Assembly (NCBI RefSeq): GCF_010015445.1
Contig: NC_053115.1
Span: 11,343,524-11,407,523 of the forward strand
Length of the DNA stretch: 64,000 nucleotides
Reading direction: 5' to 3'
Source of the DNA: Perca fluviatilis
Taxonomy: Eukaryota > Chordata > Actinopteri > Perciformes > Percidae
Part shown: positions 34,423-45,300 of the stretch, piece after piece
Layout: the number at the start of each line of letters is the position of its first letter
Position numbering within the stretch: the stretch's first letter is position 1
Notes under the pieces: generated by a model
Database searches by the model: none
The model's input: the letters and a program-made list of their open reading frames with translations, nothing else
What the model was told of the DNA's origin: nothing
Program-made: the position numbers and the translations under genes

Positions 34423-37400
34423 ATGGCTAACCTGCAGCAGGAATACCCTGGGGTCCTTCTGGAGATCCTGGAGGAACTGGCCAATATGCGCCAGTGGCTG
34501 ACCTTCCAGGATCTTTGTCGCATGGTCAGCACCCGCTTTGACCTGGAGCACCTCATTGAGCTCAGGAGTTTGCTGTTTGCTGCTGCCAGCCATGACCCCT
34601 GTTTCCCAGCTACTCTCTTCAGAGACCGAGTTTCCACCAGAGGCCAGGGGCTATCACCCATAGGTGTCGCTGCTGACATCGTAACTATCTTCAATCTCAT
34701 TCAGATGACGGCTGGGGCTCCTGATGGCAGCCATCCAATGAGAGCCCAGATGGTCCTCCCTGTCGACCAGTCCCCAGGCCCCAGTCTGTCTGGAATACAC
34801 AAGCTGAAAATTTCTGGTCGAGAAAGAGCACGTGCCCACTCTGACTCCGGTGGCAGGCCTATCGATCAGCACTTGCTGTTTCCAAGATCTAATTACTCTG
34901 CCCGCAAGCGAGCAAGTCTTCCCCCCGATCCCATCTCACTTGTGTCCTCTCCTCCAATCAGGACGAGGGCTGTGTCTTTCGACTTGCCTCACACCACACT
35001 ATTGTACCCCAGTGGTCAAATCCCCAACGAGGAAATGCAGAATATCTACCTGCCTTTGGAGACAGACAGTGAGTCTAGTGGAGATTCTGCGCCGATGGAG
35101 GTGTTTGAAGATGAACAGGGATCGTCTGTCGACCAGAAGAGAAACATCTTTAGGAAGGACTTCCATAACCAGCCGCCTCTAATACCCCAGGTGACTGTTA
35201 ACAGTGAGTCTCCCAGTCCCAAACAGGGGAAGAAAGGCTTCGACAATCACAGCTTTGAAACAATCCCAAATCCTTACTCATCACCAGCAACAGTCAACCA
35301 ATCGCCAGAGCAGCGGGCTAAACATGAGATCCTTGATGACCTACAGGACTCAACTTACTTCGGACCCCAGTCAATCCCAGAGTGGTCCCCCCAACACCTT
35401 CAACCTCCCAGGACCCAGAGGCCCATCTGGAGCAACAAGAGTCACAGTCTGGAGGACCGGATAGGCCTGGGCAGCATTGGAATGGGGATGGGATCACAAG
35501 GGGGGCAACTTCCAAGACGATCAACCCCTGCAATAAGCAATTTGGGGGGGTCCTCAGGAGCTGAGAGTGGGAATAGTGGATTGTCAAGTGGAGGTGATGG
35601 GGTCAAGGCTCAAGGAACCCAGACAGACCAACCGGACACCCGGCGCCTCCGTAGCCTGGTCCACGCTGATCGCCTCTCCTTTATGACCTCATTAGACGAC
35701 CCTGAGTTTGGTGAGGATGACATCAGTGCCATCTTTCGTTTCTTAGATGACATAAGCATGTGCGGTTCCACGGGAGTCTTGCACCCTACTGATGGATCAG
35801 GGGCCATTAACCAGGACACCCCCGAGGCCAGACGTGGCCGCCTAGGTCAACTCCAAAGGCTTTTCCACTCTCTGGAAAGTAGCGATGATGGGCTCAAGGC
35901 CGGTGTCTGTAAACTGCTGCTCCGTATGAGCCAGATAGAAAGACAACTGGAGTCACTGAATGATGTAAAGGCTGAGATTTCCCAGGTACTGTCTGCACTG
36001 CAGCGGCTGGATGAAAAGATCCAGCAACCTATTGGTGGTGATGGACAAGGCACCGGTGGGCGATGGCTGGAGCCTCTCAGTGGTGTGTCCTCCTTTATGA
36101 GCCACCCAATAACTCCTTCTGAGTCATCTGAACCTCAGCCTCTGTCTGTGTCTGAGCATCTGTTTCCAGGGATCAGCACTAGTAGTCTGGACTGGAACCG
36201 GTGGAACACTCCCGGGGAGCAAGCAGAAAGCAGCAAGAGTCAGGCTGATTCAAAGGGGAGGAAAGAAGGGAAGAAGGATGCATCATCTCGTCGTGCCTCC
36301 AAAACCCAGCCTGAAGAAAAAAGTGTCTCTGATTCCAAACAGCTGAATGTCTCTAACTCGGCAAGAGACTGGACAGTGTCATTCTCGAAAAGTAAGGAGG
36401 GCAAAGCTTCACATGGAAAGGTAGAGTAATTTTACTGTGTACATTTTATTCTATATTTTCCATGATACATGAAGTAATAACTGTTAGATGAGAGATTAGT
36501 CAGCATATAAGCAGCAGTTTTTTAAGAGATTCAAAAGGTAGTACAATACTCACACCATCTGTACTGTACATCCATGCTGTGCGACCACAACATTTGTTAG
36601 GCCTGAGTAGTTGGCTCTGTTGTATGCTGGGTAGACACATGTGATTGTGTGGTCTGTTGACATGTTGCTATCACCAGACAAAGCTCAATCTTTTAAGATT
36701 GAACATTGTCTGGGGAGTCTGCTCTGTATATTCTACTGCACAAGAGGCGTGATCAACGGGTATAGTTCAAATGACTCTGTACGCAATTGGATAGTCCTTC
36801 AACCAATCAGACCAACGATCCGGGTGACGTAGCAGCGACAGCGGCATCAACGGGTTGCTGCGCTTCGGTGGCTGCTTGGTCGCTTCTCTATTGTCATTGT
36901 GTTAAACTTGCCAATAGTGCGCCAGGTGGATAAGCTGTGATTGGTCCCTGCAAAATTGTAACGGAAGCAGGATAGATAAACGTACAGGTTTCCAGCCTGA
37001 GCTGCAGGGCGAAATCAAATCGCCGGCAGCTCGGGCTGGGTTTACCCAGTCTAATTCATATGCACAACAATTACTGAGAAGCAGTCGCTGGCAATTAAAA
37101 TCTCAGATCTTAGGCTCCTTCTAACAATGCTTATTAAATATGTATAAAAAGAAATCATAATATATATATATAGCACTGTTTGGTCAGTGCTGCAAAGAAA
37201 CATTTCACAAATGTTTAAAGGTTTAAAATAGGTGTTGTATATAAAATCTGTGTTTGGCCCATTTTCCTTCTAGGCAGATCAATCAGGCAGCACCACTAAC
37301 CTAATCTCCAAAAAGTCCTCCAACCTGGTGGACCAAGTGTTTAACTCATCCCTGTTCCGTCACAAAGACAGCAGTCTGAAAGGTGGACTAACTTCTGGGA

Positions 37401-38023
37401 ATATCCTGGACCCCAGATTGTCTGAGGGGAGAGGGAGGCCCATATGGACCGTAGACGACAGAGAGGCACGTATTTCCCCTTTGGACTTACAGGTAAGATT
37501 TGTTGACTTTAAAAGGGCTACATTAGTTAAAACATTGAATAACATTCTATTTCCTGGCATATGAATGATTAAATATGATATGTTTTCTGGATTGTTTTAG
37601 TGCAATATATATCTTTATAAATACATCATGCAGGCTCAAGAAAAGTGGGGGTAGTTATACACAATTCAGTGTCATAAAATAGCACATCACAAATGAATGA
37701 TGCATAGTAGGAAAGAGTATACAATGTTTGAATTCCTTTAACATCTCAGATTACATTAGGACTTGTATTTAATCTATATGAGTTTATATCTGCTCAGACA
37801 AATCTTTAAAAGACGTTGTGTTCCTCAGACCCAGGAGTCTCTGAACCCCAACAACATGGAGTTCTGGATGGATGACATCTACACTCCAGGCTATGACGCT
37901 CTACTAAGGCGTAAAGAGGCTGATCTCCGCAGGGCCAAGGTCTGCAAGCTGCTTGCACTCATTGCCACGGCAGTAACTATCATTCTTATCATCGTTATTC
38001 CTATTTGCACCATCGGGTCATGA
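34423..38023 (+). CDS. minar1: Major intrinsically disordered Notch2-binding receptor 1-like (KIAA1024/UPF0258)
   Basis: MINAR1 is a single-pass membrane protein reported to bind Notch2 and to inhibit angiogenesis and mTOR signalling (family knowledge). Exons: 34423-36420, 37274-37492, 37829-38023; the phases are all 0, giving 803 aa (human MINAR1 about 916). The conserved N-terminus (about residues 1-70) has TFQDLCRMVSTRFDLEHLIE and LRSLLFAAASHDPC. A long Ser/Pro/Gln-rich disordered middle follows, with a short coiled-coil-like stretch near 500-540 (KLLLRMSQIERQLESL). The C-terminal block MDDIYTPGYDALLRRKEADL leads into a terminal membrane helix (about 779-800, ALIATAVTIILIIVIPICT). This hallmark C-terminus decides the family. 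The ATG is in GCAGCCATGG context, ten bases after a splice acceptor at 34411-34412, so an upstream non-coding exon exists. Paralogue identity (a/b copy) is not resolved. Confidence 0.87.
36674..37052. repeat. Palindrome-ended repeat in minar1 intron 1
   Basis: It begins with a hairpin (36674-36713; arms around CCAGACAA and TTGTCTGG, loop of a few bases) and ends with the near-palindrome CTGGGTTTACCCAG (about 37038-37051). It resembles a dispersed fish DNA element with CCAGAC/CCCAGTCTA ends. No coding content is visible. Confidence 0.4.
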
Positions 38024-38533
38024 AGAATCTTACAAAAGAGTCCACATTGTTGCCTGTTTTAATTTTAATTATTTATTTACGTATAAAAAATGTACGTGCT
38101 GTACACAGGAGAATGCACGGCATTCACATGGAGATAAGTAGATACGAGACATGTGACACTGGCTTGGTGATCAGTAAACATTCAGCAACTCCTTACACTT
38201 CTCTGCATGCAGCAACATTATAAAACAGCAGGATTCAAACTGTAGCTTACTAATCACACCGAGTCACTCCCTCATGCAGTTACAACAAATTGTAAGTAAT
38301 CTCCCACGCCAACTTTTCTCTTCCATTTAACGTCATTTATGTGGCTGTGAAAGGAAGTATCTAAGGATGAATGTTTTAAATAATTTTTAAAATATATTTG
38401 AGAGGATATGTTGAAACTAGTAATACTGAGCCAATGCAAAAGTGTTTTTTTCTCATTTTGCCTGCTCTTTTCTGAGAAACAACACTATTACAAATGCATT
38501 GTGAAACAGCTTCAGCCTTGAACACTGCCTAAA

Positions 38534-39031
38534 GCATGATTTATGCTTCTGCGTTAAATCTACGCCGTGGCTACGTACGTAGGTACGTCGGACCCTATGC
38601 CGTAGCCTTATGTGCACCTCTTGAAAAATGTAACTACACGTCGCAGCCTCGGCCGTGGCTTGGTAGTGTTGCATTTCCCCCTACTCATTTCCTGATTCTC
38701 CTTCTCCATAACAAACATGAAATCAAGGAGAGAGTTAACTTTTCCTGCTACAGATTCACCCAGTGGTCAGAAAGCACAGAGGAGGAGACACTTTGTTTCT
38801 CTCACTATGACTGTAGAGTCACTACTCGCTCTGAAGCTAATCGCCGTCACTCTCTCACTCGCTCTACCACACACTCCCCACACACACACACACACACACA
38901 CACATGCAGGCCCTGCTATTTTCTTAAAGAGATCGACGCACACACCAACGCACAAGTATAAACTTCAGGCCACTTACGTAGGCTACGGCGAAAGCTCTGC
39001 GTGGAGCCTCCGCAGGACCATAAATCACGCT
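38534..39031. mobile_element. MITE with GCATGATTTATGC-type ends
   Basis: The left end GCATGATTTATGCTTCTGCG pairs with the right end (CGCAGGACCATAAATCACGC). Both are followed inward by CTACGCCGTGGCTACG-like motifs. The interior holds a (CA)n run at 38879-38904. It lies in the probable 3' UTR of the MINAR1-type gene. Superfamily uncertain. Confidence 0.65.
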
Positions 39032-41600
39032 TGACTCTATCTTGCTGTTTTCCTGAGAACATCACAGGGCTTATTTCACTTTTATGTAATATAATAGCTT
39101 TAAGAGTTTTACATCTACAGTTTTACATCTACAGTAACATATTCTGTTGACAGGACCATTTTTACTTTCTTTTAGTTTGAATGCTCTTGTCCTTTCTTTA
39201 AGCAACAAGATATAGGCTACTGCTCAAACAAGCTTAAAAATAATAAAAATTATAATATTTTTTAAAGAGTTCCCTCCCATTTTTCAAACTAAAAAAATAA
39301 GCTGTTTAGTCCACTTGTGAATGTGTTTGGGTTGGATGTTTACCAAGTGTCAGGTTTCAAAACCTGGAAGATTTGTTGTTGAAGCAGTGAAGGAAAGAGG
39401 GAGCCTTTTCCAGTAAACCCGCTCTGAGTGGAAGATTCCACTTGTAATTTAATTGATGGGATGTTTGGAGTGCACCTATGCACATTATCTAATTACTCTA
39501 CTCACTTGGCTAGAGCATTTCCACACACCTGCAGACTCACTCACCAACAGATTCATCTGGCCTGCTTTTACAGACAATGAAAGTAGTCTTGCCAGTGGTG
39601 TGACATTCCAGTTTGTAAAAACATCCTGTCAACTCGGGAGACGTTACATTTCAATCGACTTTTTGTGCCAGACTGTAAAATCTAAGGGGGTTGACACAAA
39701 AACATGCACACTTTTAAAATATAATGAAATTCATTGATATGTCCGCAATTAAAAGTACCTTGGTCAAGCTTGTAGTGTTCACTTTATGTTGACACTGGTG
39801 TTAATAGGACTCTAAGGTGAGACTGTAATGCAGTGTACAATGTGCATGATAGTGTGGTCAAAAGAGGCATACTTTACAATACAACCCCATCAGTAACCAA
39901 ATAGAGATGTTCAAAAAATGAAACGTTCTCAATACTTGTATTTATTGCAGAGCTAATGTATTGGATTGCATCACATTTTCTAGGTGTTCGTGTTTTTCTG
40001 TCCACTCCCTCTACATTTATATGGATGATTTGGTTTCTGTTCAACAATAGATAAGCACTTTTCTCAATTTTTACACAAAGTGGACAGAAACTACTGTGTA
40101 TCAAAAAGCTTGTTTCCTTTATCTGAAAGCAAGTGAAGTTTAAGGGTCTGGATAGTATGCACAAATATGAACAGGATGTATAGCGGGTGTGTTCTGCTTC
40201 AATGCATCCTCCTAAGTAGATGTTTATCTGCCAAGTGTTCCCCATGAGGCAGTTTGTGGATCCATTACCCTTCCAATGGTGCCACTGAGGAAGCCTAACC
40301 AGTCAGCACAATCTGTGGTGCTTCCTCTGAAACTTTGGTGCATTAGAGCCTCCTGATACTGTTTTCACTTCTGAGATGCATTTACTGTATGAAATGTGGA
40401 CCTTGTTGTTGTATTATCCATGCACATTTTAGACAGACAACTAAAAATCTGTGAACTCATTATTCAGGTAAACACTCTGTCTTAAAAACTGCTTGTAAAA
40501 TATTGTCTGAATAAACTCGGCAATGTGGTAACGTGCCTTTTACAATATGTTGTCTCATCTGACAAATAATATATCTGCACTATGTTATAAAATCATGGTG
40601 AATGAAAGAAAATGGTCTGTTTTGCTAAATCAATTATTTCTCTTTTTTTCCTCTTGGTGATGCACTTGGTTGATGCCAGATTACAGATTAATGCAGATAG
40701 CAATACTAGTCAACTCAGTTTAAGAAAGGGCAGACAGTGATTGATGTAGCAAGAGAATTCTGGCAGTTAAATTATCTGTGACTGGAGGAAATGTACGTAC
40801 AGAGATAAATAATTGACTAAGACAGAGCGCATATTGACTGACAGATCCTATTATCTCAAATCACCTCTAATGGACCTGCAGTATTCAGAACATACACACA
40901 CACTCACACACACACACACACACACACACTCTGTTTTGAGTACAAGTGTGATACTAAATCAGGCTGCCAATGCTTTAGAAAAACAAAACAAACAAATCTG
41001 TTATAGTCTATTGTTGAGTTGTTAAAAAATGTCTGATGTGTTATGAACACATACATGTAAACGGTGTGTGTGTGTGTGTGTGTGTGTGCATGCGTGCGTG
41101 TTACCCTCATTACATGTTGCACAGAGCTGCTGCTGCCCCCAGATATGCCATCCGTGGCTGATTAATGATGCCGTTATGTGCATCCCATGTGCCAGGCCCA
41201 TAGCAACAGGACACAATGTAGGATTTTACACAAAATGTCACCATGCTGAATTTGATAGTTTGTTACACAGTAAGGAGAACAGGAGGCACAGATACTGGAC
41301 TGACTCTCCTCAGTCAAAACTACCCTTTTTATTTACTTAATTAGGTTATTGGTTACACTTAATGAGTTAGATCAGATATATGAAAGAAAGTGATTTCAAG
41401 CACAGATCTCCTTTCAAAAACTACGGGCCCAGCCCAAATTGACATAGATTTTGAGCCAGAGGTTGTCTTTCTAGTAGATAAAGAACCATACTGGTCATTA
41501 TAAGGCAATATCTTGTTTTTTGTATGTCCACCATGTCCTCCTCAAATGGCACTAATCGCCATAGATATACATCTATGCTAATCGCCACCCTGCATTTACA
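39032..41600. other. minar1-racgap1 intergenic region and likely minar1 3' UTR
   Basis: No coding exon found. AATAAA near 40508 could end the minar1 transcript. (CA)n lies at about 40900-40929 and (TG)n at about 41064-41088. Confidence 0.5.
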
Positions 41601-41667
41601 ACTGTGTGTGTGGGGGGGCGATAGAGCGCTGCGACTTCCGCCAAATCAGCCAACGAGGAAGAAAACC

Positions 41668-41689
41668 GGCGCTGATTTTGAACTTTGAA
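41668..41689 (+). promoter_or_regulatory. CDE/CHR-like cell-cycle element of racgap1
   Basis: GGCGC (41668-41672), a four-base spacer, then TTTGAA (41677-41682), followed at once by a second TTTGAA (41684-41689). A GC-rich CDE separated by four bases from TTTGAA/TTCGAA is the classic cell-cycle-dependent element/cell-cycle-genes-homology-region pair that binds DREAM/MuvB in G2/M gene promoters. It is about 140 bp upstream of the proposed first exon donor. Confidence 0.6.
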
Positions 41690-41831
41690 GAAGAATGTGC
41701 AAACTTTATCAGACAGGTGTGGCTCTGCTGTTGGTGGTGTGGGAATAAACCATCTAACATCTGCTTTTAACATCGGAACTTGTTACATTACATGCCAGCC
41801 CTACTCCTACTACAGGAAATCTATTGCACAT
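41690..41831 (+). other. racgap1: Proposed non-coding first exon of racgap1
   Basis: A strong donor (CAT|GTAAGT at 41831/41832) and an acceptor (CTGCAG at 42310-42315) ten bases before the racgap1 ATG imply a 5' UTR exon here. The transcription start is unknown; 41690 is only the position just after the CHR motifs. Confidence 0.5.
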
Positions 41832-41879
41832 GTAAGTGTTTTGTTCTTTCTTTTGACCAACGTAAAGATAGTTAGCTAG

Positions 41880-42240
41880 CGTTAAGTCAACACAAACGTG
41901 CTAGCTAATGTTATGTAACGTTAACACAGTGCTGTAACGTTAACGTTAAACATGGCGCAACATTAATTTATCTAACAAGCTTGAGAGTTGTTTTAAATAC
42001 AGTGGAGATATAAAGTCATGGCGAACGCTTGAACATAAGTAACGTTAGCTGACATAATGAGTGACGTTGTTTTTCTTTAGCATTAACGTTAATGTTGTGG
42101 CTAACGTAGCTATGTAACGTTAACGATATTTGTTAACGTTACATTTCACATGTTTGATGTTAACGTAACACTGACATTAAATGTAGCGTTAGACCTAACG
42201 GGCTAATTCAACGTTAACAAAGTGAAACGTCAACAAAATA
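41880..42240. repeat. AACGTT-rich cluster in racgap1 intron 1
   Basis: Eight AACGTT hexamers, most within TAACGTTA or GTTAACGTTA, occur in about 360 bases, together with GCTAGC palindromes. No tandem period is evident. Confidence 0.75.
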
Positions 42241-42324
42241 TAATAATGTAAACATACTAGCTAGCTTTAACCATTCTCCTGCCCACCCATTTCTACCTAC
42301 TGAAAGTAGCTGCAGTAAGACACG

Positions 42325-45300
42325 ATGGAGTCGTCTGTTATGAACCTGTACAACCAGTTCCAGAATCTGAGAGCCCAGGTGGACGGTCTGAATGAGGGTA
42401 TTGAACCACGTAAGTTATTTCCACACTTTGTCTTAGTATTTGCCACCTCTTTAGAAGCAACATACGATGAATGCAGAAGCAGTAATGAGTATAGAGCCTT
42501 TTGCTTTAGCTAACAAAGGCTGACAGGGCCCGGACTACAGACATGCTGTGAAAACTGATGGTGCAGCCCATGACACAAATGGGGGTTGAAACCGCAATTC
42601 GGATATACATGAAAATAGTCTGGATGATGCAATTCATTTCAATTTTAACTAACAGGAAAGCACCATTACTCATTTGTTCACTTTACAGCAGAGCACTCAG
42701 TCTTTTTGTCCTCTATCTTGAGGTAATTCAGCAAGGGCAATAAGCCACTGCAAACCAATGGAATTTTGGAGGTCTAATACACAAAGCCACCACAGAAGAA
42801 TAGTATATTGTGCACAGCAGCAATACAGCAATCTCCTGTTCTGTTGTGGTATTCAGAGTTCCTCAAGATGGCAGTGAACTTTGAGGAGTGCCGTAAGAAG
42901 TGGCTGCGGGCAGGTGAGGAGCTGGTTTCCTGTAAAGAGGTGCTGGCTAAAGCAGAGACTGAAAGGGGAGCCCTGGAGGTCAGACTGAAGCATGCCCGCA
43001 ACCAGGTGGATGTGGAGATCCGCCGACGGCAGAAGGCTGAGGCTGTCTATGAGAAGCTGGTTGGTGCAACACTACTTATAAGTCTTGTATTTGGGTGGTT
43101 GCTGATGGGATAAATGGGAAATTAGAAAAATGAAAAATCTAGATGTTCATCTTCAAATAATGCTATTGGTCACTGCACTTGGTAAAGCTTCCTGTGTACG
43201 TCACTAGATCTATCTGGTGATTGTTCATTATAATAATACATTGTTCTGCCTTTGTCTATGTTTTTTATATATTGACCTGTCCCTGTCAACCTGCTGGTTT
43301 TTGGGTATAACAGGAACGACAGCTACAGCTGATACGGGAGTTGCTGATATCCGAGAACAATGGTAACAGTGTTCACCTGAGTGAGGAGCAGCGCTCCGCC
43401 CTGGCCTTCCTCAGTGCCCACTCACAGGCAGCACAGGCTGCTAAGAGCAACCTCGACTCCAGTCGAAGGTTAGATCCTCATTGTCTGGTTCTGAAACGGC
43501 TAGAAGTGCACCATTAATTATTTTTTTTACAAGACACTATTGATAAGAAAACAAGGACTTTATGCCTGATCCTTTCTTGAGCTTTCACGACTTGTATTAA
43601 GGTTACTTTACCGCTGCACTTTATGTAGTTAGTGAATACACTGTCTGCTATAAACTGTATAGAGTTGCAGCATACATACTGTACATTGTAGGGAATAGAA
43701 TTACATATGTAAAATATGAGTTCCTATATTAAAGCTGGTATGATTCACCAGAATATTGTCATTTTCAACTAGCCTTGGGCACAGGAAGTACTTAAGACAG
43801 TAGGATTATATGCTGACTTTAATCTATTTTACAGGTTAACCACCATTGATGAATCAGCTTCTATGCTGTCAGACATCAGCTATGACCAAACGGACGACTC
43901 TCTGGTATATTGACCCGTTTTCTTAAGTTTTTCTGTATATTTTAGGAGAACTGCTGATTTGATGATCAGATTGTGGGACAACTGTGTTTATTAAGTTTAG
44001 TTAATTAAGTACTATGCTCTATCTCTCCCCTTTTCCTGTAGGACTGGGATTCCTCTGTGATGAAGACTGTAAGACTGCGGAAACGCCAGAAACGAGTGAG
44101 TCATGTCTTTACTCACATTTGGAATATATGCCTCCTTGCATGCATTATTGATGAAGTAATCTTGATAAAACATTTTTTCTTGTGTTTCTATACATCAGCC
44201 CAACTTTGTCTTGCTATTTGGTGTACAGTTTTCAGCAGCCAATCCATAAAACGTTTTTTATTTTTTAACGTTCCTGTACATTTCAATCCACAGCGCTCCT
44301 CCAGAAAACTCCTTGAGGTTCCTCCACAGGCAATGAAGAAACCACGCTCCACTGGTCGCACATCAGATAGGGTAATGCAATGCTCTGCAGCTGAATGCAC
44401 CACTAACATTTGTGTATAACACTAACACAGCTTGGTGTGATTATGTCTCTTTATTAAATTAGCAGACAAATAAAATGGCTATCAAGAGAAAGTAAACCTC
44501 AATATTGTCAATCAATAATTGTGACTCAAATGTTATTCAGTTTGGTTGGACAGAGCCTTAAATGTATTTACAATGTAGTTTTTTTTTTTTATATGATTCA
44601 GGTGAATGAGTCTATAGTGGCCAAAACCACCGTCACTGTGAATGGTGGTGCTGTCGAGGCTGTCTCCACCATTGAAACTGTGCCTTACTGGACACGCAGC
44701 AGAAAGAGCGGTGAGGATTTTGTAGAGCTTCTGTATGGTTCTCTTTACTAGGCCTGGCAAACTCGATTCCTTTTATGGATTCGGGTTATTCTGAGTCACT
44801 CACTAAACTGATCTGGGTTGTGCGAGTCACTGGAGTCAGTATTGCTAAACTCAGTCTTAGCCTATTGTCTCTAACCAACGTAGTAGGAAGTTCTGTGGAT
44901 TCACTTGGCGCAGACTCACTATTTCATATCTGGTATTTTTGAGTCTTGCCATGTTACCGGCTTTATTATTTCAGAAGGGAAAGTATGACTTTTGTTGTGG
45001 ATTTGCTTTTCATCCTGACTCGAGGAGAAACTACTTGCTCGTCTGCTAAAGATCCACTCATGACAACGTAGCCGGCTGATTCGACTGACTAGAGGACTCA
45101 AGAGCTCATGAGTCCCATAGTCTACCGAGCTTGCGATGTTTTGGACTGTCTGCTCAACCTAATCGCATGTTAATATACTACTTTTATACACCAAACCTAC
45201 AGTAGGCCTAGGCTACGTGCAGAACATTGTATGTTATTTCAGAAGTGAAAGAATGGCTTTTGTTGTTTATTTGCTTTTCACCCTGACTCGAGTAGAGACT

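Noticed and set aside
34832..35182. Alternative frames within the minar1 exon
   Set aside because: They are shadows of the 666-codon reading frame, with no conserved motif or splice support.
40904..41122. Candidate small genes between minar1 and racgap1
   Set aside because: All the frames are driven by CA/TG tracts. None has an ATG context plus splice or domain support.
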